From Bifidobacterium breve (lineage in GTDB: Bacteria > Actinomycetota > Actinomycetes > S36-B12), in NCBI GenBank assembly GCA_945885645.1, contig CAMCYV010000012.1, forward strand, positions 1 through 21,092: a stretch of 21,092 nt of DNA. The letters run 5' to 3'. The position numbers and the translations under genes are program-made. Below the pieces are notes generated by a model. It had not been told where the DNA came from and made no database searches. It was given only the letters and a program-made list of their open reading frames with translations. This document shows, piece after piece, positions 8,014 to 14,570 of this stretch; position 1 is the first letter of the stretch; each line of letters begins with the position of its first letter.

Positions 8014-8431
8014 TGTAGCCCAGCAATGCGGCCCGCTCACCTTCGAGTTCATTCAGCCGGGCTTTCACTAAATCGCCGATACTCACTATTCCGATCAATT
8101 CACCGCTGTCGGAAGTGATCGGAATGTGACGTATCCGCTGTGACGTCATTACGTTCATTAGATCGTCGATCTTGGCATCAAAGGGTGCGACAAAAACTTC
8201 CGTGGTCATGATTTTGGACACTGGTTCGCTCAAAATTGATTCAGAGTCGGCAAGCGCCCGCACGATGTCGCGTTCAGAAACGATCCCAGTGATTGCTTTC
8301 CCATCAGTGGATACAACCAGGGCACCTACTTTGTGAAGGGACAGAAGTCCGAGCAGATCTTTCACGCTGCGGTCGGGTTCGACCGTAACAACATTGGTTC
8401 CCTTGCCTGCAAGGACTGATGAAATTTTCAT
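7997..8431 (-). CDS. CBS-domain pair protein
   Basis: A 144-residue protein made almost entirely of two CBS repeats, which usually bind adenine nucleotides or related ligands and act as sensors or regulators. The first repeat is about residues 8-62 (VGALVVSTDGKAITGIVSERDIVRAL) and the second about 72-130 (IRHIPITSDSGELIGIVSIGDLVKA). Both keep the GIVSxxDLV-type end that contacts the ribose. There is no other domain, so its partner is unknown. A strong AGGAGG site lies 4 bases before the ATG, in contrast to the leaderless genes nearby. It follows hisN by 44 bases and may be the last gene of the aroA-rsgA-hisN unit or be separately transcribed. Confidence 0.9.
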   Translation of the reverse strand: MKISSVLAGKGTNVVTVEPDRSVKDLLGLLSLHKVGALVVSTDGKAITGIVSERDIVRALADSESILSEPVSKIMTTEVFVAPFDAKIDDLMNVMTSQRIRHIPITSDSGELIGIVSIGDLVKARLNELEGERAALLGYITHGG

Positions 8432-8435
8432 TTTA

Positions 8436-8441
8436 CCTCCT
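8436..8441 (-). promoter_or_regulatory. Strong ribosome binding site of the CBS gene
   Basis: AGGAGG on the minus strand, followed by TAAA and the ATG. It is the best Shine-Dalgarno match in this window and confirms the start at 8431. Confidence 0.7.
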
Positions 8442-8475
8442 CGGGTGTCTCACCTAGTGTGGCAAATCATGTGCT

Positions 8476-9270
8476 CTATGTCTTGTTATTCAAAAAGTCT
8501 ATGCACGCGCGGTGAAGTGAGCCGTTTGTGGACAAGAAGGAAGGAAGACCCTCATCGTCATTTATTGGCAGGTCGTCACCACTAAATTGGGACACTCTTC
8601 CTCCAGCTTCGGTGACAATTGGTACCAGCGCCGCGTAGTCATAGAGGGCGAGCTCGGGTTCTGCACCGAGGTCAACAGCGCCTTCTGCGATAAGTGTGTG
8701 AGACCAGAAGTCTCCATATGCTCGTTGGCGCCACGTGGCGGCGCGAATATCCTCGAACTGTTCGCAATCCCACCCTTCTTGATCAGAAAATGAAAATGAA
8801 GCATTGGCGAGATTGTGCACGGAACTCACCCGCATCCGTCGAGGAGTGTCGCTTGTGAAATCTCGAACCCATGCGCCGTGACCTATTGACGCCCACCAAC
8901 GGCGTCCCAATGCTGGCGCGCTGACCAAACCGAGTGTGATCTGGCCCCCTTCGCGCAGGGCAATCAAGGTTGCCCATACGGGTACGCCGCGGACAAAGCT
9001 TTTTGTTCCATCGATTGGGTCAATGATCCAAGTTCGCGCGCCCGATGATTTTTGAGCGAACTCTTCACCTATGACGCTATCGTTTGGGAAGGCTTCGGTG
9101 ATGAGAATCCGAAGCTGTGTTTCGACAGCGAGATCTGCGTCGCTGACAGGAGTGAGATCAGGTTTTTGGGTAACAACGAGATCAAGTGCATTGAATCTCT
9201 TTAGTGAAATGGCGTCAGCCTCGTCAGCGAGGTGATGCGCGAACTCGAGGTCGTCAAGGAATTGGATCAT
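8476..9270 (-). CDS. hisN: Histidinol-phosphatase, inositol monophosphatase family
   Basis: A 264-residue Mg-dependent phosphatase of the IMPase fold. In actinobacteria the copy next to aroA and rsgA is usually HisN, which removes phosphate from histidinol phosphate in histidine synthesis. The metal-site motifs are present: GEE at about 68-70, WIIDPIDGTKSF at about 81-92 (Asp84, Asp87), and the C-terminal region DLGAEPELALYDYAALVPIV that supplies the last metal-binding Asp. The start ATG overlaps the rsgA stop as ATGA, so translation is coupled. Assignment to histidinol phosphate rather than inositol phosphate rests on family resemblance and gene neighbourhood, not on a decisive residue. Confidence 0.88.
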   Translation of the reverse strand: MIQFLDDLEFAHHLADEADAISLKRFNALDLVVTQKPDLTPVSDADLAVETQLRILITEAFPNDSVIGEEFAQKSSGARTWIIDPIDGTKSFVRGVPVWATLIALREGGQITLGLVSAPALGRRWWASIGHGAWVRDFTSDTPRRMRVSSVHNLANASFSFSDQEGWDCEQFEDIRAATWRQRAYGDFWSHTLIAEGAVDLGAEPELALYDYAALVPIVTEAGGRVSQFSGDDLPINDDEGLPSFLSTNGSLHRACIDFLNNKT

Positions 9271-10253
9271 TGCACTCCTGTAGCAATATTGCCGGCAAGC
9301 AAGTTTTGCATTGAGTTTACTCGTTCAAGAATTATGTGATCGGTGATGCGCATGAATGCACAGTCCTGTTCGTTGTGGCTGCAAGCGCGAGGGCAACTTT
9401 GGGTGTACTGCATGAGATCAGGGTAGGCGTTGATAATTGTTTCGCGGGAGACGTGGGCTAAGCCAAAGGACCTAATTCCCGGGGTGTCGATCACAATTCC
9501 GTTTGCTCCTGGTAGCGGGAAAGCGATCACGCTGGTTGACGTGTGTTTGCCCTTACCTGTGAGGTCGTTAACCGTTCCGGTAATCCGGTGGGCATCGGGT
9601 ACCAGCTCATTAATCAGTGTTGATTTACCCACCCCTGAGTGACCAAGGAGAATGCTGGCGTGTCCCTGCACAAATTCTTTAATTGATGTTGGCGCAACCC
9701 CGCTAGCAATGACAAAAATTGGAATGCCGAGTTCTTGATACACATTGACAAGCTCGCTGGGATCCTTGAGGTCGGATTTAGTGACAACGAGAAATGGGGT
9801 CACTCCCGCATCCATCGCCGCGACTATGGCTCGGTCGATAAAACCAATTCTGGGTTCTGGATTTGTTGAAGCTACGACGATACCGAGGCGGTCCGCGTTG
9901 GCGACAATTACGCGCTCCTGGGGATCGTTGTCGTCAGCTGTTCTCCGCAATTCGGTTGATCGAGGCTCACGCCTAACAATTCGTACTTGGTGGTCAATGC
10001 CGCCATGAGGATCTCCGACCATGGCAACTCGGTCGCCCACCACCAAACCTTTACGTCCGAGCTCACGTGCTTTAACGGCATAAAGAATCTGAGTGTCGCC
10101 TTCAGGATTAACGGTGAACCGACCCCGGTCAACCGTTGAGACGGAGCCGAAGAACATATTGTCAAAACTAGGACGATCCTTTGTCCGAGGTCGGGACTTT
10201 GATTTGCCCGGTCTTATTCGAACGTCGTCCTCATCAAGATTATGTGCCATCAC
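9267..10253 (-). CDS. rsgA: Ribosome small-subunit-dependent GTPase RsgA
   Basis: A 328-residue circularly permuted GTPase that helps late maturation of the 30S ribosomal subunit. After a basic N-terminal tail and an OB-fold, the GTPase motifs appear in the permuted order: TKSD (G4) at 158-161, then GHSGVGKST (G1) at 204-212, then DTPG (G3) at 246-249. A C-terminal zinc-binding set follows: Cys277, Cys281, His283, Cys288, with the compact C-x3-C-x-H-x4-C spacing. The GTG start overlaps the aroA stop as GTGA; the next codon is ATG (10250) and could be the start instead. It sits between aroA and hisN in a tightly packed operon. Confidence 0.95.
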   Translation of the reverse strand: MMAHNLDEDDVRIRPGKSKSRPRTKDRPSFDNMFFGSVSTVDRGRFTVNPEGDTQILYAVKARELGRKGLVVGDRVAMVGDPHGGIDHQVRIVRREPRSTELRRTADDNDPQERVIVANADRLGIVVASTNPEPRIGFIDRAIVAAMDAGVTPFLVVTKSDLKDPSELVNVYQELGIPIFVIASGVAPTSIKEFVQGHASILLGHSGVGKSTLINELVPDAHRITGTVNDLTGKGKHTSTSVIAFPLPGANGIVIDTPGIRSFGLAHVSRETIINAYPDLMQYTQSCPRACSHNEQDCAFMRITDHIILERVNSMQNLLAGNIATGVQ

Positions 10254-11563
10254 GTATTTAGCAACTCTTCCCAGCGTCTCACAAAATCAGGGAGCGTCTT
10301 GCCGGTGGTTTCAATATTTTCAACCGTAATTCCTGGGACTCGAAGCCCCATAATTGCCCCTGCGGTCGCCATGCGGTGATCATCGTAGGTATGTAAAAAC
10401 CCGCCATGAAGTGTTGCGGGAAAAATGCGTAAGGCGCTCTCTTCTTCGACCACTTCACCACCGAGGGTATTTATCTCAGTCGCGAGTGCGCTAAGTCGAT
10501 CTGTTTCATGTCCGCGCAGATGCCCGATCCCGCGAAGGTGAGAAGGGGTTGTGGCCAAAGCGCATATTGCTGCAATTGTCGGTGCTACTTCTCCGATATC
10601 TGCCAGATCTGCGTCAATGCCCTTGATTTCGCCTGTTCCCTCAATACGCAATATGTGTGCATCACGCGTGATGATCGCTCCAAGTTGTTCAAACACTTCT
10701 AAGATTTGTTGGACAGGTTGTAGTGAACTGGCCGGCCAGTCTGCACAGGAAACACTCCCACCAGCCACCATTGCTGCAGCAAAAAATGGTGTGGCATTTG
10801 ACAGGTCACCCTCGATAACAAGATCCACCCCATTGATGTTCTGCGGATCAACATGCCATGAGTCCTTCGTAAGTGTGGATTGGCGAACCGTGACTCCGTG
10901 GTGGGCAAGTGAATTAATTGTCATGTCAACGTGGGGCAGGCTGGGTACAGCAATGGGATTTCCCAGGTCAGCGGGTACGTGACGGATAGTGGCGCCGGCG
11001 TCACAACGTGGTGCACATAGCAGCAGCGCTGAAACAAATTGGCTGGACTTGGAGGCGTCAAGAACAACCTCACCACCACGAACATGACCATTGCCATGAA
11101 TGAGGAATGGGAGTCGACCGCGGTCCTCGATCTCGACACCGAGATCCTTCAGCGCCTCGAGAAGTGTTGCCATTGGACGCTTGCGCGCCCCCGCGTCGCC
11201 GTCAAAATAGGAGTCTCCGTGAGCGAATGCGGCGACGGCTGGGAGAAACCGCATCACGGTTCCAGCAAGTCCAACATTAATGACCGTTGGTGATTCACCT
11301 CCTGCACGCAAAAAATGCGGGGTGATCCTCAGGTCAAGATTTCCCGCTGTGTCGGTTCCCTGTTCATCAATTTGGACACCAAGAGTCCTGAGTCCATCAA
11401 TCATCAGGGATGTGTCCCGGGCATCAAGTACGCCATGCAGAGTTGACGGCGAATCTGCCAGAGAGCACAAGATGAGTTCGCGATTGCTCAAGGACTTGGA
11501 TCCGGGCAGCGTAATTGTGGCGTTGATCGTCGAACTCGCCGTAGGAGCTGCCCAGTCGGTCAT
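10250..11563 (-). CDS. aroA: 3-phosphoshikimate 1-carboxyvinyltransferase (EPSP synthase)
   Basis: This enzyme of the shikimate pathway transfers the enolpyruvyl group from phosphoenolpyruvate to shikimate 3-phosphate. The 437-residue protein has GSKSLSNRELILCSLA at about 21-36 (the Lys-Ser-Arg phosphate-binding set), NVGLAGTVMRFLPAVAAF near residue 100, DASKSSQFVSALLL near 170, and the late motif YDDHRMATAGAIMGLRVPG. It is the first gene of the aroA > rsgA > hisN unit, whose members overlap by 4 bases each. There is no Shine-Dalgarno sequence; an imperfect AAGACT lies 6 bases before the ATG at 11570-11575. The start is only 36 bases from the divergent SRAP gene, so the two promoters must be face to face. 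Confidence 0.96.
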   Translation of the reverse strand: MTDWAAPTASSTINATITLPGSKSLSNRELILCSLADSPSTLHGVLDARDTSLMIDGLRTLGVQIDEQGTDTAGNLDLRITPHFLRAGGESPTVINVGLAGTVMRFLPAVAAFAHGDSYFDGDAGARKRPMATLLEALKDLGVEIEDRGRLPFLIHGNGHVRGGEVVLDASKSSQFVSALLLCAPRCDAGATIRHVPADLGNPIAVPSLPHVDMTINSLAHHGVTVRQSTLTKDSWHVDPQNINGVDLVIEGDLSNATPFFAAAMVAGGSVSCADWPASSLQPVQQILEVFEQLGAIITRDAHILRIEGTGEIKGIDADLADIGEVAPTIAAICALATTPSHLRGIGHLRGHETDRLSALATEINTLGGEVVEEESALRIFPATLHGGFLHTYDDHRMATAGAIMGLRVPGITVENIETTGKTLPDFVRRWEELLNT

Positions 11564-11587
11564 GGGCCTAGTCTTTCACTCGCGTCC

Positions 11588-11593
11588 TACTAT
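11588..11593 (+). promoter_or_regulatory. Candidate -10 element of the leaderless SRAP gene
   Basis: TACTAT ends exactly 6 bases before the ATG at 11600. It is one of the clearest -10 matches in the window, and there is no ribosome binding site. Confidence 0.55.
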
Positions 11594-11599
11594 CTACTC

Positions 11600-12280
11600 A
11601 TGTGCGGTCGATATGTCTTAGCCGATGACATCGGTGCCCTCAGTTCACTCTGCGCCGAATTTGATGCCAACCTTGATCCAGCGCTGGCCGGGCTCCAATA
11701 TCGGCCCAATTACAACGTCGCACCGAGTAGCAATATCCCGGTGGTTACCGCTGCGGCCGGAGTTCGTGTTCTCACGCAGGTGCGTTGGGGGATAGTTCCC
11801 AAGTGGAGCAAGAATTCATCTACTCTGCTGATCAATGCGCGAGGTGAAAGTGTCGCTGAAAAAGTCACTTTCGCTCGTTCATTTGCTTCGCGTCGAATTC
11901 TGATCCCGGCAAGCGGGTATTACGAGTGGAAACGCCCGGCAAAAGACCCTTATTTTATTTCGCCACCGCTCGGGGACTCGCGGATCATGCCAATGGCAGG
12001 GTTGATCGCTGACAGCGTGATTGACGGTCAAGAGGTGCACACGTGCGCGATTATTACTCTCGCTGCTGCCCCCCACCTCGAACCAATCCATGATCGAATG
12101 CCCGCCTGCATCAGGTCGAAAAATTGGGATGCCTGGCTAGATTCGTCGATTGAAGTTCACGCGGCATTGGATTTATTGGTGGCCCGGACAGATCTGCAAG
12201 CAATTCCCGTGGGTCGGGCAGTTAATTCAGTACGGAATAACTCGCCCGTGCTGATCGAAGAACTCCCATCAGCCGACTAA
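11600..12280 (+). CDS. yedK: SOS response-associated peptidase (SRAP/HMCES family, YedK-like)
   Basis: SRAP proteins shield abasic sites in single-stranded DNA by forming a thiazolidine crosslink through the amino group and thiol of the cysteine exposed after removal of Met1. Here Cys2 (MCGRYVL) is present, as are the NARGES motif, the ASGYYEWKR motif with the catalytic Glu, and the HDRMPACI motif with the active His. The length of 226 residues is usual. It is divergent from aroA, as in the M. tuberculosis arrangement I recall. The stop codon TAA forms the first half of a -10 hexamer for the following biotinyl gene. No LexA-box-like palindrome was noticed in the 36-base promoter region. Confidence 0.93.
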   Translation: MCGRYVLADDIGALSSLCAEFDANLDPALAGLQYRPNYNVAPSSNIPVVTAAAGVRVLTQVRWGIVPKWSKNSSTLLINARGESVAEKVTFARSFASRRILIPASGYYEWKRPAKDPYFISPPLGDSRIMPMAGLIADSVIDGQEVHTCAIITLAAAPHLEPIHDRMPACIRSKNWDAWLDSSIEVHAALDLLVARTDLQAIPVGRAVNSVRNNSPVLIEELPSAD

Positions 12281-12283
12281 GAT
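12278..12283 (+). promoter_or_regulatory. Candidate -10 element of the biotinyl gene, overlapping the SRAP stop codon
   Basis: TAAGAT begins with the SRAP stop codon and ends 7 bases before the ATG at 12291. If used, the carrier gene has its own leaderless transcript in addition to read-through from SRAP. Confidence 0.45.
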
Positions 12284-12290
12284 CATTTTT

Positions 12291-12500
12291 ATGCATGTAG
12301 TCGCTGAAATGGTTGCGTCCGTCCACTCTTTTGAGGCCGAGATCGGCGACAAAGTTTCAGTCGGTGACACCCTTTTAATTCTTGAATCGATGAAGATGGA
12401 AATCCCTGTTTTGGCCGAGCACTCCGGCGTGGTCAGCGAATTCGCAGTCGCTATCGGTGACGTTGTCAACGAGGGTGATTTGCTCGTAATTCTGAAATGA
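12291..12500 (+). CDS. Stand-alone biotin/lipoyl attachment protein (TB7.3-like)
   Basis: A 69-residue protein consisting of a single biotinyl domain. The attachment motif ESMKMEIP places the modified lysine at residue 35; the flanking Met residues are typical of biotin rather than lipoyl carriers. The glycine turns GDKVSVGDTL and GDVVNEGDLL mark the two halves of the barrel. M. tuberculosis has a protein of nearly identical size (TB7.3) next to pdtaS, and I infer this is its counterpart. The carboxylase subunits it might serve are not in the window. There is no Shine-Dalgarno sequence; a TAAGAT hexamer lies 7 bases upstream. The stop overlaps the next start as ATGA. Confidence 0.92.
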   Translation: MHVVAEMVASVHSFEAEIGDKVSVGDTLLILESMKMEIPVLAEHSGVVSEFAVAIGDVVNEGDLLVILK

Positions 12501-12886
12501 GCGAATCATGCGCCTGCTTGGATCACGTTGTTGGGAATACGGCCAGACTTGAATTCACCGTGGGTTCAGCTGATACTGCGATAGCAATGGGTAGTGGCTC
12601 AGTAAACGTTTTGGCAACTCCCATGGCGATCGCTTGGTGCGAAGCAGCCACTACAGCCGCGGTAGCACCGGCAATCTGCAGCAATTGCACAACGGTGGGA
12701 TACAAAATTGAATTCTCACATCTGTCGCCAACATCGGTGGGTGAGTTGGTTTACTCCAGCGCGCTTGTCGAGTCCGTTTTTGGTGATCGCATTGTTTTTG
12801 CCGTTGAACTGGGTAACACCCAAGCGCCCGTCGGTAAAGGGAAAATCACTCGGGTGCGAGTTGATCAAAGAACCTGGACGAGTTAA
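12497..12886 (+). CDS. FlK-like acyl-CoA thioesterase (hotdog fold)
   Basis: A 129-residue hotdog-fold protein resembling fluoroacetyl-CoA thioesterase FlK and its many uncharacterised relatives. The key pattern is VLATPMAIAWCEAA with Thr41 and Glu49, then IEFSHLSPTSVGE with His75; these fall where FlK has its Thr-Glu-His catalytic set. The substrate is unknown; most relatives have nothing to do with fluoroacetate. The start overlaps the stop of the biotinyl carrier gene by 4 bases (ATGA), indicating translational coupling and perhaps a shared acyl-CoA-related role. It converges with the IlvG-like gene with only 12 bases between stop codons and no evident terminator hairpin. Confidence 0.8.
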   Translation: MSESCACLDHVVGNTARLEFTVGSADTAIAMGSGSVNVLATPMAIAWCEAATTAAVAPAICSNCTTVGYKIEFSHLSPTSVGELVYSSALVESVFGDRIVFAVELGNTQAPVGKGKITRVRVDQRTWTS

Positions 12887-12898
12887 CTGCCGGTACTC

Positions 12899-14548
12899 TT
12901 AAATGCCGGTGGTCGTGCGCGGGTAAGCCACCTCTGGGTCCGTCATCACGTTCACCACGTAGGGAACACCAGAGTTCATGGCGCGGTCCAATGCCTGTCC
13001 CAAGTGAGTGATGTCGGTAACGACCTCACCCGCGCCACCCAGTGCGCTTACCACCTGGTCGTAGCGACTCGGTTGAAGGTCTGCAAGAACGTCATAGCCG
13101 TAGAGAAAACGCATGGGGTGACGTTCAAGCCCCCAGCCCGCGTTATTGCCGATCAGGATTGTGGCGGGCACATTGTGACGTACGAGTGAATCAACATCCA
13201 TCAGTGAAAAACCCGCAGCGCCATCGCCGAGGAGAACAACGAGCGGATCACCGGGGAATGCCTTACCGGCCGCCAGCGTGTAGCCCATCGCCGTTCCGAG
13301 TGCGCCGAAAGGCCCGGGGTCCAACCAGCGTCCTGGCCGGCTTGGCTCGATGAATTTGCCCGCGAAGGAGACAAAATCGCCGCCGTCGCCGATTGTGATT
13401 GTGGAATCAGTGAGACGAGGGATGAGTGCTCCATAAATCTCAGCCGGGTGGATGAGCTCGCTGCGGGTGTTCATGATTTCGTGATTACTTGCTCGAATCG
13501 AAGCACTGCGCTCAGCCAAATCAATTCGCCAGGTATCTGTTCCTATTGGGACCGTGAGCTGGTCGCAAAGTGTCGCGAGCAGTTCCGGCAGATCACCCGT
13601 GATTCGAGTGGCCTTTACTTGAAGTGATGACTGTGGGTCATCGGAAATAAAAATCACGCCGGCATCACCGAAATCTCCGTAGCCGAGTCGGAAGTCCAGC
13701 GGCGTTCCCGCCACTACAACAAGATCGGCGCTTTTGAGGGCATACGACCGGGCGGGAGTGACAAGAAGCGGATTGGTCGGAGCAAGGATGCCGCGCGCCA
13801 TGCCATTAACGATTACCGGGATGCGCACCTGTTCAATGAAACTGCTAAAGATTTCTTCGGCTCGGTTTTGCCAGATGTCACCGCCGGCAATTAAGATCGG
13901 ACGTTGTGCGGCGCGGATTAACTCAAGAGCTGATTCAAGATGGGAAAGATCTGCATTTGGTGTTTTGATGTGTGCCAAAGACTCAGGGTTAACCGGCGCC
14001 GGCGTGAAGAGTGTGTCCATCGGGATGTCGAGGAAGGTTGGGCCTTGGTGCGGTGAGAGAGCGATCGCGAATGCCTCCTCGGTTAGTCGCCCAACTTCAC
14101 CACAGTCGTGTGCGGTCGTTGCAGACTTTGTGACCGTTGCGAATAAAGGTGGTTGATCCAACTCTTGTAACGCCCCAAGACCCCAACGGAAATCGGGGGA
14201 GCGGCCACCAATCGCTACCACCGGTGCACCATTAAAAAATGCGCTCGTCATGGGTGTCAGAAGGTTGGTGACTCCGGGGCCCGCAGTGGCCGCAACAAAG
14301 CCAGGCGTGCGCGTGAGGCGTGCGGTTGCCTCAGCGGCAAAGCCTGCGGTTTGTTCACTCCGGGTATCAACGAGCTCGGGTGCGCCGGGTCGTTTCTCAC
14401 ATGCGTCATAAAGGGGAAAAATATGTGCCCCAGAGAGAGTAAATAGATGCCTGACCCCGTACTTTTCCGCGGCGGCGATCACCTGATGACCCGCTGCGGG
14501 AAGCTCCTCTGTTGAGGATTGGTCTCGGTTGATGGGATCACTTTTCAT
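12899..14548 (-). CDS. ilvG: Thiamine-diphosphate enzyme, acetolactate-synthase-like (mycobacterial IlvG type)
   Basis: A 549-residue enzyme of the acetohydroxyacid synthase superfamily. The N-terminal domain has the activating glutamate in RSEQTAGFAAEATAR (Glu65) and TAGPGVTNLLTPM; the middle domain has RPILIAGGDIW and NGMARGIL; the C-terminal domain has the ThDP/Mg motif starting GDGAAGFSLMDVDSL and ending IGNN. It resembles M. tuberculosis IlvG, whose acetolactate synthase activity is not firmly established; oxalyl-CoA decarboxylase-like or other ThDP lyase roles are alternatives. There is no small regulatory subunit nearby. The start is divergent from pdtaS, and its TAACGT -10 hexamer overlaps the pdtaS one by two bases. 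Confidence 0.85.
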   Translation of the reverse strand: MKSDPINRDQSSTEELPAAGHQVIAAAEKYGVRHLFTLSGAHIFPLYDACEKRPGAPELVDTRSEQTAGFAAEATARLTRTPGFVAATAGPGVTNLLTPMTSAFFNGAPVVAIGGRSPDFRWGLGALQELDQPPLFATVTKSATTAHDCGEVGRLTEEAFAIALSPHQGPTFLDIPMDTLFTPAPVNPESLAHIKTPNADLSHLESALELIRAAQRPILIAGGDIWQNRAEEIFSSFIEQVRIPVIVNGMARGILAPTNPLLVTPARSYALKSADLVVVAGTPLDFRLGYGDFGDAGVIFISDDPQSSLQVKATRITGDLPELLATLCDQLTVPIGTDTWRIDLAERSASIRASNHEIMNTRSELIHPAEIYGALIPRLTDSTITIGDGGDFVSFAGKFIEPSRPGRWLDPGPFGALGTAMGYTLAAGKAFPGDPLVVLLGDGAAGFSLMDVDSLVRHNVPATILIGNNAGWGLERHPMRFLYGYDVLADLQPSRYDQVVSALGGAGEVVTDITHLGQALDRAMNSGVPYVVNVMTDPEVAYPRTTTGI

Positions 14549-14554
14549 GGGGTC

Positions 14555-14560
14555 ACGTTA
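14555..14560 (-). promoter_or_regulatory. Candidate -10 element of the leaderless ilvG-like gene
   Basis: TAACGT on the minus strand ends 6 bases before the ATG at 14548. It shares bases 14559-14560 with the pdtaS -10 hexamer on the other strand. Confidence 0.5.
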
Positions 14561-14564
14561 GTCT
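14559..14564 (+). promoter_or_regulatory. Candidate -10 element of leaderless pdtaS
   Basis: TAGTCT ends 6 bases before the GTG at 14571, which favours that GTG over the one at 14565. It overlaps the divergent ilvG-like -10 hexamer by two bases. Confidence 0.5.
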
Positions 14565-14570
14565 GTGAGT

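Noticed and set aside
12887..12898. A terminator between the convergent thioesterase and IlvG-like genes.
   Set aside because: TGCCGGT occurs on both sides as a direct, not inverted, repeat, so no hairpin forms.
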